64,000 nucleotides of DNA, taken from NCBI GenBank assembly GCA_023935145.1, contig CM043701.1:75343317-75407316 (forward strand). The letters are read 5' to 3'. Positions within the stretch are counted from its first letter, which is position 1. Every line of letters begins with the position of its first letter. The stretch comes from Bretschneidera sinensis (Eukaryota; Streptophyta; Magnoliopsida; Brassicales; Akaniaceae). Made by a program: the position numbers and the translations under genes. The notes under the pieces were generated by a model that saw only the letters and a list, made by a program, of their open reading frames with translations, did no database searches and was not told the DNA's origin. Of the stretch, positions 1 to 8,846 are shown piece after piece.

Positions 1-127
1 GCTATTTTGCGTAAACAATTTTTCTTTCTTTTCTTTTTTTCAACTCGTGTGTGATATGCTCTGCCTCTATGCCATAAGTCTAACTGGTAGCTCTTTTCCA
101 AGAATGTCCTTGAGCAATTAGGTTAAG
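1..127. other. Unassigned left-edge flank
   Basis: AT-rich DNA left of the first LTR. No reading frame, primer site or known repeat is recognisable. It may be internal sequence of a copia element or target DNA. Confidence 0.3.
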
Positions 128-630
128 TGTTTACAATGAGAGGGGTAAAACTGAGATATTAAGTCTGATGTGGTTTTACAAACTGCATTATAAATCATTT
201 TAAGTGCAAAATATCAGAATTTATCAATGAGTCAAGTACTAAAAATCACTGCATAATTAAGTGCTTAATTCATTTTTGGTTAAACAATTTATTCAATTTA
301 GCAACCTAATCATGCAGTTTTTAACACTTTATCACTAATCCCTTCCTCTCGGAAGCTAATCCCTTCCTTACAGAAGCTTACAAAGAAGTGTTTAATTCTA
401 AACACTCTAAGAGTTATTACAACTCTTTCCCCTTTACAATAAATGTGATTTACTGTAAAGTAAATGGTAGAGAGATAGCAATGAATGTTTTACAAATGAA
501 CAATATCTCTCTTTCAAGAAAAAGCTTGAAGAATGGCTCAACAATGAATTTTTCAAAGCTTTTGAGAATTAATTAGCAAACTTATGAATTAAATGTGTAA
601 TATCCTTCTTTTAAATTCTCATTAAAGTAG

Positions 631-639
631 GTTTATATA
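631..639 (-). promoter_or_regulatory. TATA box of SIRE LTR
   Basis: Minus-strand TATATAAAC, about 100 bp downstream (minus sense) of the palindrome array. The 52953 and 33265 SIRE LTR copies have TATA boxes at similar distance (about 110-118 bp). Confidence 0.6.
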
Positions 640-734
640 ACCTTGAATCAATATGGCTGTTAGACACTGACTTGGTAGGTTTGGTGCATTAAATACTTAA
701 GTCTCGCGTCTCAAATAGTTATATTTTCGAATTA

Positions 735-906
735 CCAGTCGACTGGGTCAAGTGAGAAATCACACTTTTAGGCTGTGGGAGAATACCAGTTGACTAGGTC
801 CTAAGCACCAGTCGACTAGAAACTCACTATCCCAGATGCTAGTCGACTGGGTACTTTACACCAGTCGACTGGGGACATTCTATCGCATACCCCAGTCGAC
901 TGGGTT
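735..906. repeat. CCAGTCGACTGG dyad array (6 copies)
   Basis: Six near-perfect copies of the palindrome CCAGTCGACTGG. Their GTCGAC/GTTGAC cores start at 738, 789, 811, 842, 864 and 895. Core intervals are 51, 22, 31, 22 and 31 bp, all close to multiples of 10.5. Spacers are not conserved. The array is in the U3 part of the LTR, upstream of its TATA box. See findings. Confidence 0.9.
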
Positions 907-1219
907 GCCCTTCAACCCAGTTTTTCATGTAATAAAATTGTTTTTGACTTGGAAGTATTTGAATTAATAGTTTTGTCAAAATTCTTTTGTAATAAAAGTC
1001 ATAAGACAAGCTACATACTTGAACATAAGAGATTTACAGTTGCTTTCAATACCTTAATGCCTATTCTATATCTTCTGTTTTGTCTTGGCGTCTGATACTA
1101 GATGAGTTCTTGCATCTTGTTTCTTTACTGAAAGCTTTTACCGTTTAAACACTTAGATAGAATTGTTAGTACAATTAGAGTAGTGTTTTGTCATTATTAA
1201 AATTAGATAAGGGTCAACA

Positions 1220-1590
1220 CCTTTTAGTTATGCCATTTGGGCTAATGAATGCTCCCACCGCTTTTATATACTTAATGAATAGGGTATTTAAACCTTTCTT
1301 GGATAAATTTGTAGTGGTATTTATTGATGAAATTTTAGTGTATTCTATGAATGAGGATGAGCATGCAAAACGCTTAGAAATGATAATAGAAACTCTTAGA
1401 ATAGATAAATTATATGTGAAGTATTCTAAGTGTAAATTTTGGTTGAATAAAGTATCATTTTTTTGGTCATATAGTGTTGGGTGAGAGGGTGAGAATAGAT
1501 CCACAAATAGTTGAAGCAGTTTTGAATTGGGAGAAACCTACTAATGTGACTAAAATTTGGAGTTTCTTGAGGTTAGCAGGATACTATAGG
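1220..1590 (+). pseudogene. Ty3/gypsy chromovirus reverse transcriptase fragment
   Basis: Encodes the RT palm of a Ty3/gypsy element: [11 protein letters not shown], then FIDEILVYS, then FLRLAGYYR. The canonical FIDDILVYS has lost its second catalytic Asp (D to E). An extra T in the run near 1460 shifts the frame between the FIDE part and the AGYYR part. The fragment is cut at 1584-1590 by the Athila-1 LTR. The same element resumes at 20438 with RNase H, leaving about 115 codons of the RT-RNase H connection missing. Upstream RT and gag are absent because the SIRE LTR replaces them. This is a dead remnant. Confidence 0.85.
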
Positions 1591-2282
1591 GCTCGATTGA
1601 AGCCTTAGTTATGCTTTTCCACATATTTATTCATTGATTATCTTTGCTATAGCCTTGTTAGAATGTTTAACTTGATTAATGCCTGTTTGTATTTAAATTT
1701 CTCATATGTGTGTGTCTGATCAACATATGCATGTGGTATGGATAAGTTAGTCGAATCAATTTGGATGACCGAGTCCTGGGTTCGACATTAGTAACAAGGG
1801 ATATCCACAATAGATTCCCGAGTTAATCAACATGGGAAACCGGGAGCGGACCAAGCCCTAGGTCCCGTGTGGTTGCCGATCTCCAGAGCCCTCATGCTCT
1901 CTTAAGGAACAACTCAGTATATACCCATGTTGAATCCCTTAAGAGAAAAAAGAGTTAGAGTATACACCATGCTTAACTCGTTGCATAAGAAGATCAATAT
2001 AATTAAATATTCATGATAAAGCTAGAGCATTGACACCTTACTTAGGGGGAAAGTATAATTAGTGGTGGATATCATAGTCCTATGTTCTTATTATTGCTAT
2101 TTACTCACAATCAACAGTTATTTCTCTTTTTACTTTGAGAAACTAATTCTAAATCAAAGTTTACCAATCCCTGTGGAAATGATCTCGCACTTGCACACTA
2201 TGCTACCATTGACCTTGTGCACTTGCAAGTAAAACAAGTACGCTTATTTACTTATTTATTTAGGTAGATAATCGTCACAACA
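1584..2282 (+). mobile_element. Athila-1 5' LTR, 5'-truncated
   Basis: Co-linear with 19705-20437, the 3' LTR of the same element, differing mainly by about 34 bp present only in the 3' copy near 20122-20157. It ends CACAACA and is followed after a few bases by the primer site. The first ~550 bp (U3, dyads and TATA) are missing, so this LTR has no promoter. The break point lies in CTATAGG, shared with the chromovirus RT. Confidence 0.85.
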
Positions 2283-2288
2283 AGTTTT

Positions 2289-2310
2289 TGGCGTTGTTGC
2301 CGGGGATTGC
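2289..2310 (+). other. Primer-binding site, tRNA-Asp type
   Basis: TGGCGTTGTTGCCGGGGATT, complementary with one mismatch to the 3' end of plant tRNA-Asp. This primer is characteristic of Athila/Tat-like elements. It lies 6 nt after the LTR end. Confidence 0.85.
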
Positions 2311-2485
2311 ACTAAATTTCTCTTTAGAATTAATTTTTCATTTAGTTTAATTATTGTTATTTCCTTTTTATTCTATTCCATTCTTAATTATTGTGTTTAT
2401 CTTATTTTTTTTTGTTTCATTAAAAACCCTAAACAATTTCTTTTTTCTCTATTTCAAATACTCCAGTAGAGCTTTCTATGCCACT

Positions 2486-2527
2486 TGCGATTGAGCGCAC
2501 TCTTCTGTGTGATCGAGCGCAATTGAG
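2486..2527. repeat. TGCGATCGAGCGCA-type dyads in the Athila-1 leader
   Basis: Three dyad cores (ATTGAG 2490, ATCGAG 2512, ATTGAG 2522; intervals 22 and 10 bp) between primer site and gag. The array ends ATTGAGGCAGAG, like the end of the internal array at 5450 (ATCGAGGCAGAG). Confidence 0.7.
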
Positions 2528-2587
2528 GCAGAGAGTCATCTGAGTAGCAGTGTTTTACTGCTGCACTTATGTAACTGCCACTGATTC

Positions 2588-3829
2588 ATGCACGGACATC
2601 GATCCAAGCATCCAACATTCTTTCCTCTTGAGCCTGAGCTTGAGAGGACTATCTGACAAAGGCTTAGAGACAACTTGGAAGAGGTAGAAGGAGGAATCGA
2701 GGAAGAGATACCAATGGCAGAATAGATAACCGAGCAGCAACCACCTAAGCAGAGGCCGATGAAGCAATCCTTCATCCCACAGAACCTCGATAAATGCATT
2801 GCATATCAACCTGAGGTGGAAGGAAACTATTACATATCTCTGCAGATACTCAGTGCACTGAATCACTTTAGGGGTACACCTAGTGAGGATCCATATTTGC
2901 ACCTGCGAGAGTTCTTCGACCTCTGCAAATTCCAGCACATCCAAGGCTTAGACCAAGAAGGAATAAGGTTAATTCTTTTCCCTTTTTCCTTGAAAGATAA
3001 TGCTAAATTATGGTATAATTCTTTGCCTGCAGTTTCCATCCACACTTGGGAGGAGTTGGCTAGCAAATTCCTAAGGAAGTTCTTCCAAGCCTAAAAGACA
3101 AGGCAAATGAGGAAGGAAATTCAATCCTTCCAACAAAAAGATAGAGATCTATTCTTCGAGGCCTGGGGACACTTCAACGAGCTACTACTCAAGTGCCCAC
3201 ACCACAACCTACCCCAAGACGAACTGGTACAAGCTTTGTATGAAGGTTTGAGTGACTCTAATAAAAATATTGTTGATTCAGGTTGTGGAGGAGTATTGAT
3301 GGAAAAGAGCAGCGAAGAAGCGATGGAACTCTCCGAAACTCTAAGTGAACACACACAACAGTTCTCCTCTCGAGTTAGACATATAACCAAGAGTAAGGGT
3401 ATGTATGAGGTAAACCTGAATGGAGGATCATCTCCTCAAATAGCTACTGTGGAGAGGAAACTTGATCTATTAGTTAAAGCCAAGGCCGCTCAAAACACCT
3501 CAACTAACCCACCAGCTACACCACTCTAGGTATGTGCCATTTGCTCACAATTTGATCATAATACTGATACATGTCCCTTAAATTCATATGCAGATCATGA
3601 GCAAGCTAACTTTGTGGGACCAAACAATTATCCGCCAAAGAACAACCCCTATACAAACACATACAACCCTGGCTGGTGGAATCACCCAAATTTCTCATGG
3701 AGCAACAATCAAAACATTCAAGGGCAGCAAAGAAACTTCCAACCAGCAGCCCAATTTGCGCCTGAACCAAAGAAGAATGACCTCAAAAGTCTTGTGAGGC
3801 AACTAGCGTCTCAGTAGCAATAAATCATG
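2588..3829 (+). pseudogene. Athila-1 gag (with zinc knuckle), broken
   Basis: Capsid/nucleocapsid precursor of an Athila-type element. The start is the ATG at 2588, whose product begins like the gag proteins at 62026 and 53453 (a PELERT / PEIERT block). Capsid-like motifs LFPFSLKD, TWEELASKFL and FEAWGHFNELLLKCPHH follow in order. A CCHC zinc knuckle (CX2CX4HX4C, CAICSQFDHNTDTC) is at 3536-3577. In-frame stops occur near 2654, 2726, 3092 (TAA) and 3527 (TAG, just before the knuckle). Several fit single transitions, so this gag is decayed by point mutation rather than rearranged. Confidence 0.85.
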
Positions 3830-5140
3830 AATACACATGAACAATTCATGGAAGAGTCAAGGCAATTTCAGACTGAAATGAGGCAAATCACTGCAAAACA
3901 TGATCAAGCCATCTAAGGACTAGAGGTACAAATGGGACAATTGGCCAAGGAATTAAGTACCAGAAAGCAAAGAGAGCTCCCAGCACAGCCACTACCTAAT
4001 CCAATAGGACATCAGCAACTGAATGCTGTAACAACCTTAAGAAGTGGTAAGATCATCGCCACCAATGAGCCTACAGAAGCATCTCCAGACCAAGCCTCCA
4101 CATCTAAGGTAAGTGAGATGGAAAAGGTAAATACACCTCCACCCTTCCCTCAAAGATTAGTAAAATCTAAAAAGAAAACTAAAATGATTGACATTTTCGA
4201 AACCTTGAAAAATGTGGAAATAGATATTCCTTTATTAGATGCAATAAGACAACTTCCTGCTTATGCTAAGTTTTTAAAAGATTGTTGCACTAACAAATAG
4301 AAATTTCAGAAGCATGAAACAGTAGCCTTAACCGAAGAGGTGAGTGTTGTACTATTAAGAAAATTACCACCTAAACTAAAAGATCCGGGTAGTTTTACTA
4401 TTCCTTGCAGGCTAGGAGACCAGCTTTTTGAGCATGCATTATTGGATCTAGCAGCGAGAGTTAACTTGTTACCATACAGTGTATTCGAGACACTAGGTTT
4501 GGGGGAGCTCCAACCAACCTCCATTACTTTGCAATTGGCTGACAGAAGCATCAAACGACCGAGTGGTATCCTTGAGGATGTTTTGGTAAGAGTAGGTAAA
4601 TTTATTTTACCTGCTGACTTTATTGTGTTAGACATTGAGGAATGCTATATGCCTGTACCACTCCCTATCATCTTAGGGAGACCATTTATGATCACTGCTG
4701 ACACAAATATTAATGTAAAAATAAGCATTCTCACTATGAGAGTAAATGATGAAGAGATAGAATTCAAAATATTTAATACACTGAACTCCACTAAAACTAA
4801 TTATGAGTGTTATAATGTGAGCTTCATGTAAGGTATTGGTGAGAAAGTGTCTAAGGTCCATTACACTATTCCGTTGGAGACCATCCCCAACCATGGTGAC
4901 ATGAGATTAGACATTGGGCCAGAGGATAATATGATTAAAGATATCAATGGAGCTGTGCACACCATCAAAAGCACACCTAAGCCTTCAAGTAAGTATAACC
5001 CTCGAGTTGAAAATCTTGCACTTACTAATACTACTTTTCCCTATTTTATTGACCAGGCACCAAAATTGGAGACCAAGCAGCTGTCGACGACACTGGAACC
5101 ACCTGATGGGGGCCTTAAGTGCCTCCTTCAAAAGACATAG
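3830..5140 (+). pseudogene. Athila-1 gag-protease linker and aspartic protease, broken
   Basis: Downstream of gag: a Gln-rich linker, a LRSGK motif near 4035 typical of the gag-protease junction in this group, then a retropepsin-like domain (4340-4831). The active-site region reads ALLDLAARVNLLP, where the copies at 11640 and 63730 have DLGA, so the flap-side Gly is lost. LQLADRSIKRPSGI and the C-terminal IILGRPF are present. Stops at 4298 and 4829 split the frame, and a third piece ends at 5138. Sequence stops resembling a pol polyprotein there; no RT follows. Confidence 0.8.
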
Positions 5141-5320
5141 CCTTGAAACTACCATAGAGAGCGCTTGAGCAATTCCACTTGCATAACATATAACTCAAGT
5201 GCCTCTATCGAGGTTAATGGTACTGAGGCCACTACAAGATAGTATGACTGTATCGTTACTATTTTTCCCCTTTTTCATTTCTTTATTTAAACTCATTTTA
5301 CTATTAGCAAATTTCTGTCT
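5141..5320 (+). other. Junction where pol (RT-RNase H-integrase) is missing
   Basis: Protease-linker sequence ends and 180 bp of non-coding DNA leads into the internal dyad array. No RT, RNase H or integrase motif lies between 5140 and 6008. Confidence 0.6.
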
Positions 5321-5457
5321 CGCGATCGAGTGCACACCACATGCGCTCGAGCGCCATCTTACCCTGCACTCCATTGCGTGCGAGCGCATCACACTAAGCA
5401 GTTGCGCATAAGTGCGATCGAGCGCAAGTCACATATGCGCTCGAGTGCAATCGAGGC
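5321..5457. repeat. Internal dyad array, Athila-1 (TGCGCTCGAGCGCA type)
   Basis: Six copies with cores at 5325, 5346, 5379, 5417, 5440 and 5450 (intervals 21, 33, 38, 23, 10). Best copies are at 5342 and 5413. The dyad is the one used in this element's own LTR at 8722-8828. The array ends about 17 bp before a TATA box, and the next ORF is the env-like gene. Confidence 0.9.
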
Positions 5458-5465
5458 AGAGAGGT

Positions 5466-5483
5466 CACGTGCATATTATAAAC
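5466..5483 (+). promoter_or_regulatory. Putative internal promoter: G-box plus TATA
   Basis: CACGTG (5466-5471) followed at once by TATTATAAAC (5474-5483), then a CT-rich leader. Together with the dyad array this has the layout of an LTR U3-R junction, but inside the element. I infer a start of transcription near 5505 for the env-like gene. Confidence 0.55.
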
Positions 5484-5679
5484 AGTCTCTCTTTTTCTCG
5501 CTCACTTACGCTCAATCGCAACTTTGATATCTCTCTCTCGCACTCACTGGCTCACACAGTAGAAATTTCACCCTAAATCTAGATCATAGCACATTACCAA
5601 CCCAATACCACCCCAATTCCATCAACCACACCATACATCTCATTATCCTCTGCCCATCCATACCCATTCACGACTCCAG

Positions 5680-5806
5680 GTAAGCTATACCTATATTTCT
5701 TGCAAATTTTATATCAATTGTTGTATTACACGTACACACATTTTTGAATTATATTCCATTAGTAAATTGCATCTACACACTGAGAAATCGTGTTTACAAT
5801 TTGCAG
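5680..5806 (+). other. Predicted leader intron of env-like transcript
   Basis: CCAG|GTAAGC at 5679/5680 and a pyrimidine/A-rich tract ending TTTGCAG|GAGG at 5806/5807 give a canonical GT-AG intron of 127 bp, AT-rich relative to its exons. It would lie in the 5' UTR between the internal TATA box and the env-like ATG. Confidence 0.5.
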
Positions 5807-5889
5807 GAGGTTGAGCTATCATTGGTATATATTCTATAGCTTCAAAGTTTTTGTTGCACGCAAAGTGTTTGACCTATTGCCTAAACGAG

Positions 5890-5970
5890 TGCGATCGAGC
5901 GCTAAGCATTAACAATCGAGCGCTTCTCACCCTGTGTGATCGAGTGCACCATCAGCTGCGAACGAGTGCA
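5890..5970. repeat. Second internal dyad array, Athila-1
   Basis: Four cores at 5894, 5915, 5939 and 5961 (intervals 21, 24, 22 bp) of the TGCGATCGAGCGCT type, ending 37 bp before the env-like start codon. If transcription starts near 5505, this array is in the transcribed leader. Confidence 0.85.
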
Positions 5971-6007
5971 AAAAAAACAATAGAAACTGTATTGTTTTTC
6001 TTAGCAC

Positions 6008-6823
6008 ATGGCCTCCACTTCCCGAGCTTCCAGCAGTCGCCATCAAGCATCCCGGCCCAGTTTCGAACAGTGTGAAATACTGTTCGAGACAACATTTAAC
6101 GTGGAAGAGGACTTCAAGAGTTTGGACACCATAAGATGGGTGGTCCAAGAGTTTAAGAACCAGGGACTCAAGCGGCTGTTCAAGCCAGTCTGCTCAACGG
6201 CATACACACGATTTGTGGTCAGCTTCTACGAGAACCTGACCTATGATTGCACCAGGCCAGAGATTTTATCTTCTTTAGTCCAGGGCAGATTCATAGAGTT
6301 GACCACCACCGACATAGCTGGCTCTTTACACTGCTGTGATGAGTCCTCACCGGAGGACAGCCACATAGAGGAACAGCCTGACCCGTTCCCTCTACCACAC
6401 ATCATAGAGGATATGTGTGCGGGCCAGTATGCAGACCGCCACAATAATGCGGGGAGCTGGTCGAGGTTGCCTCCCCATTTATGGTTCGTTGACTCAGTCC
6501 TACAGCGTAATGTGTGTCCCTTGGGTCACAAGACGCAGAGGCGGGATCAGTTTCTACAAGCTCTCTACGCCTTTCATCGAGGTCATTGGTACTCCATCCC
6601 AGTGGTTATATGGAGTCAGATGCATAAGTTCTGGGATGGGGTGCATAACCGACAGATGACCACAGCTAATGCCTGGTGCCTTCCTTTCCCCTTCTTGCTC
6701 AGTCACATCTTCAAAAAGAAGAGGATTAGAGGCTCCTCTATAGACGGCCCGGTTAGTGATCACCCCTTCTTTGGGAGAGCCCAGTGGAGCCTCAGCCAGT
6801 CTCATTCACCCCGAGGACCCTAA
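6008..6823 (+). CDS. Athila env-like ORF (plant retrotransposon protein domain), intact
   Basis: An uninterrupted 271-codon frame, the only clearly complete, unbroken element ORF in the window. It matches what I know as the env-like / putative plant transposon protein found after pol in Athila elements: a VVSFYENL segment near residue 68, then LQRNVCPLGHKTQRRDQF and LYAFHRGHWYSIPVVIW (about residues 164-200). The role of this family is not established. No signal peptide or transmembrane-length hydrophobic run is visible, which does not support an envelope glycoprotein. The N-terminus is Ser/Arg-rich (ASTSRASSSRHQASR). Coding-like sequence continues past the stop, with further stops, to about 7145. 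The start is the first ATG after the second dyad array. Confidence 0.8.
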   Translation: MASTSRASSSRHQASRPSFEQCEILFETTFNVEEDFKSLDTIRWVVQEFKNQGLKRLFKPVCSTAYTRFVVSFYENLTYDCTRPEILSSLVQGRFIELTTTDIAGSLHCCDESSPEDSHIEEQPDPFPLPHIIEDMCAGQYADRHNNAGSWSRLPPHLWFVDSVLQRNVCPLGHKTQRRDQFLQALYAFHRGHWYSIPVVIWSQMHKFWDGVHNRQMTTANAWCLPFPFLLSHIFKKKRIRGSSIDGPVSDHPFFGRAQWSLSQSHSPRGP

Positions 6824-7145
6824 GCATAGATTCCAGCTGCCGAGCCTATGGTAGATGATCCGATGGAGGCCAAGCATCCATCAATGAGCCCTTCATGGGA
6901 CGAGGACTAGCCAGACATGGGATCAATGGAGTATCAGCACCTTCTAGATGAGCCGTCTTCCTTCCGCTATGAGCTGTCCGACATCTGCCAAGAGGATTGT
7001 GAGGCAGCCCATTTGATCCATCAGTGGATCGATGGGTTAGAGGCACAGTTTACATGATAGGAGGCAATGCTACAGGCCATCCTTGACCACCTACCTCCTA
7101 CACCCGGTACCTCTTCGACTGCACCCACTGATGATCAGCAGTGAG
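6824..7145 (+). pseudogene. Decayed C-terminal part of Athila-1 env-like protein
   Basis: In neighbouring frame after the stop at 6821-6823, acidic and polar sequence with stops at about 6908, 7055 and 7141. It corresponds in position to the C-terminal tail of other env-like proteins, including a MEYQHLLDE / LIHQWIDGLEAQF stretch. Assigned by position and composition. Confidence 0.4.
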
Positions 7146-8537
7146 AGGATTCCCTGTCTGGCTGAAAACGAAAAACTTAGCGCTCATGGTAGGCACCTCA
7201 AACCTATATTTTTTCATTTTTTTGCACTTTTCTTTTGTTTATATTTATATTTACATATCTATATTTCTTGTTTTTCGAAACAACCTTTATTTTTCTTTGT
7301 CAGGTACTTAGTGCGTGCATCCAGTTCAAGTTTGGGGGCGTGTTACAAACAAAGCAAGCAACCTAATTCTCTATCTCCCAGGTCAAATCTTTCCATGCCA
7401 CACATATATTGGGGACAATGTGTATTTTAAGTTTGGGGGTAGTGGGAGAAACTATTTCGCACACACTTGAAACACATACACACACTAGCTCCCAGTTTTT
7501 TTTTAGAAAAGATAAATGCATGTTCATTTTGTAACAAAAATTTTGACTGATTTAAAAATTTGATAACACTTCATTAGTAAGCTTAAAAGCTAGAACACAT
7601 AGTCTTGTAATAGAAATTTTACAAAGTTTAGTTACCTACCTCAAGGCACCTAAGAATTCACGAGTTTGATCCAAATTTGCACAAGCACATTTAGCATGCA
7701 TTTGTGTGGGGTATGACACATAATTGGATAGCTTGTTAATAATAACACTTTGGCATAAGAAAAATAAAGAAAAATGTCCATCATGAAAAAAAAAAAGTGA
7801 TTAAAAAAAAGCTTCTAATGATCATTAAAAACTTTCCACTGAGTAACTAGGCCTCTTGCCTCAGTAAGCATTGAGTGTTCACGTCAAAAGTAAACCTTTA
7901 ATAATCATAATAAAAAATTTCACTGAGTAATTGGGCCTCTTGCCTCAGTAAGCATTGAGTGTTCACGTCAAAAGGTGGGAATTTCATTTAGAAGCATTAA
8001 AAACCTGTTAGTTCCGTAGCCTTTTTGACTCGAGTTAGTAAGTCCTTAGGGGTGTCTTTACACCTAATGCCCTAAAACCATCTGGTTTGGGAGTCATTGG
8101 CCAAACACTCGTTACAAGGGTCAATTAGAAAGCTCGATGGAACTCAACATGGCAAAGATCGCATGATAAAAAAAAAAAAACAAGTATTATGCCATTTTTG
8201 TTCTCTTTGAGAAAGAATTCGATAAAGGTTTGGGCACCGAAACACTATACACTAAAATTATGTGGAAGCTCCATCTTATATGTGCTAATTCTACACACAC
8301 AAATCAAACTTGCGATGCCTTAAGCCAACCTTAAGTAAGTAACATGAACTTTTGAAAAACCTTTTTCAATACAAAAATGTGTTTTTATTATAAGCTTACT
8401 CATGAACGGTTGTCATAGTTTTATGCACAACCCAAATCTTTGAGTATCACGGAAATGAATTTATCTTTAAATTTTGTTCTAACATAGTCTTTAGTTTTGT
8501 GTTGCTAAGGGACTAGCAATATGTAAGTTTGGGAGTG
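7146..8537 (+). other. Athila-1 3' UTR with repeated polypurine-like motifs
   Basis: Begins with a GGCTGAAAACG..GCGCTCATGGTAGGCACC block also found after the coding region of the nested element at 12368. AGTTTGGGGG-type purine tracts occur near 7330 and 7429, and AGTTTGGGAGTG ends at 8537 just before the LTR and is the likely true polypurine tract. CTAAGGGACTAGCAAT near 8507 matches the block at 14002 in the nested element. A-rich runs are frequent. Confidence 0.65.
7812..7980 (+). repeat. 84-bp tandem duplication in Athila-1 3' UTR
   Basis: The block starting CACTGAGTAA at 7837 recurs at 7921 and shares GCCTCTTGCCTCAGTAAGC and GAGTGTTCACGTCAAAAG. Two copies, a few substitutions. Confidence 0.8.
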
Positions 8538-8846
8538 TGATAAGTGCTTAAATAGTCATATTTAGGCCTATTAATTTACACTTGTTAGGCTCTTTATTTA
8601 TCTGTTTCTGTGGATTATACTTCATTTTTGTGTTTTATGTGTTTTTCACAAGACTTGGACAAAAAGATGATAAATTGGAGCTTTTAGGAGCAAAAGTCAA
8701 GTTCTAACATCCAGCAAGGTACGCTCGAGCGCATCTCCCTTATGATCGAGCGCATAGGCACACGAGCACACTTGAAGAAGACTCGAGCACACACATGTGC
8801 TCGAGCGCATCTCGCATACGCTCGAGCACAATTACTCTAGAGGTGG
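8538..8846 (+). mobile_element. Athila-1 3' LTR, first part
   Basis: Starts TGATAAGTGCTTAAATAG, matching the minus-strand Athila-2 LTR start at 55222. It runs through the dyad array and is cut at 8846 by insertion of the composite element. The LTR resumes at 19461. Confidence 0.85.
8720..8830. repeat. CGCTCGAGCGCA dyad array in Athila-1 3' LTR
   Basis: Six cores (CTCGAG, ATCGAG or CACGAG) at 8724, 8745, 8761, 8782, 8800 and 8821; intervals 21, 16, 21, 18, 21. They form three pairs, each 21 bp apart. The TATA box (19533) would be about 92 bp downstream without the nested insertion. Confidence 0.9.

Larger units (their letters stand above)
128..1219 (-). mobile_element. SIRE-type Ty1/copia LTR, minus strand
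   Basis: Read on the minus strand it starts TGTTGACCC at 1219, as do the SIRE-type LTRs at 55652 (-) and, nearly, 32694 (+). It shares their order of parts: start block, palindrome array, a GCATTAAAT-type block, TATA, then the leader. The left end is set at a TG (128) from the length of the 32694-33827 copy (1134 bp), so it is approximate. The right end abuts chromovirus RT sequence directly. No primer site follows, and I see no matching target duplication, so this is a solo LTR or fragment. Confidence 0.7.

Noticed and set aside
735..906. CRISPR-like array of regularly spaced short repeats
   Set aside because: Plant nuclear DNA, repeats only 12 bp with unequal spacers and no cas genes; they lie in an LTR promoter.
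1214..1504. Open frame on the minus strand opposite the RT fragment
   Set aside because: It is the reverse complement of an RT coding segment; no independent motif.
2283..2310. tRNA gene at the GGCGTTGTTGCCGGGG sites
   Set aside because: Only 18-22 nt complementary to the tRNA-Asp 3' end; no cloverleaf. These are primer-binding sites.
2536..3390. Several 67-125 codon minus-strand frames across Athila-1 gag
   Set aside because: Antisense shadows of gag; composition follows the gag codons.
6008..6823. Host gene (single-exon protein) for the 271-codon ORF
   Set aside because: The LQR.VCPLGHKTQRRD and AFHRG.WYSIP motifs, position after gag-protease and before the LTR, and flanking dyads mark it as the element's env-like ORF.
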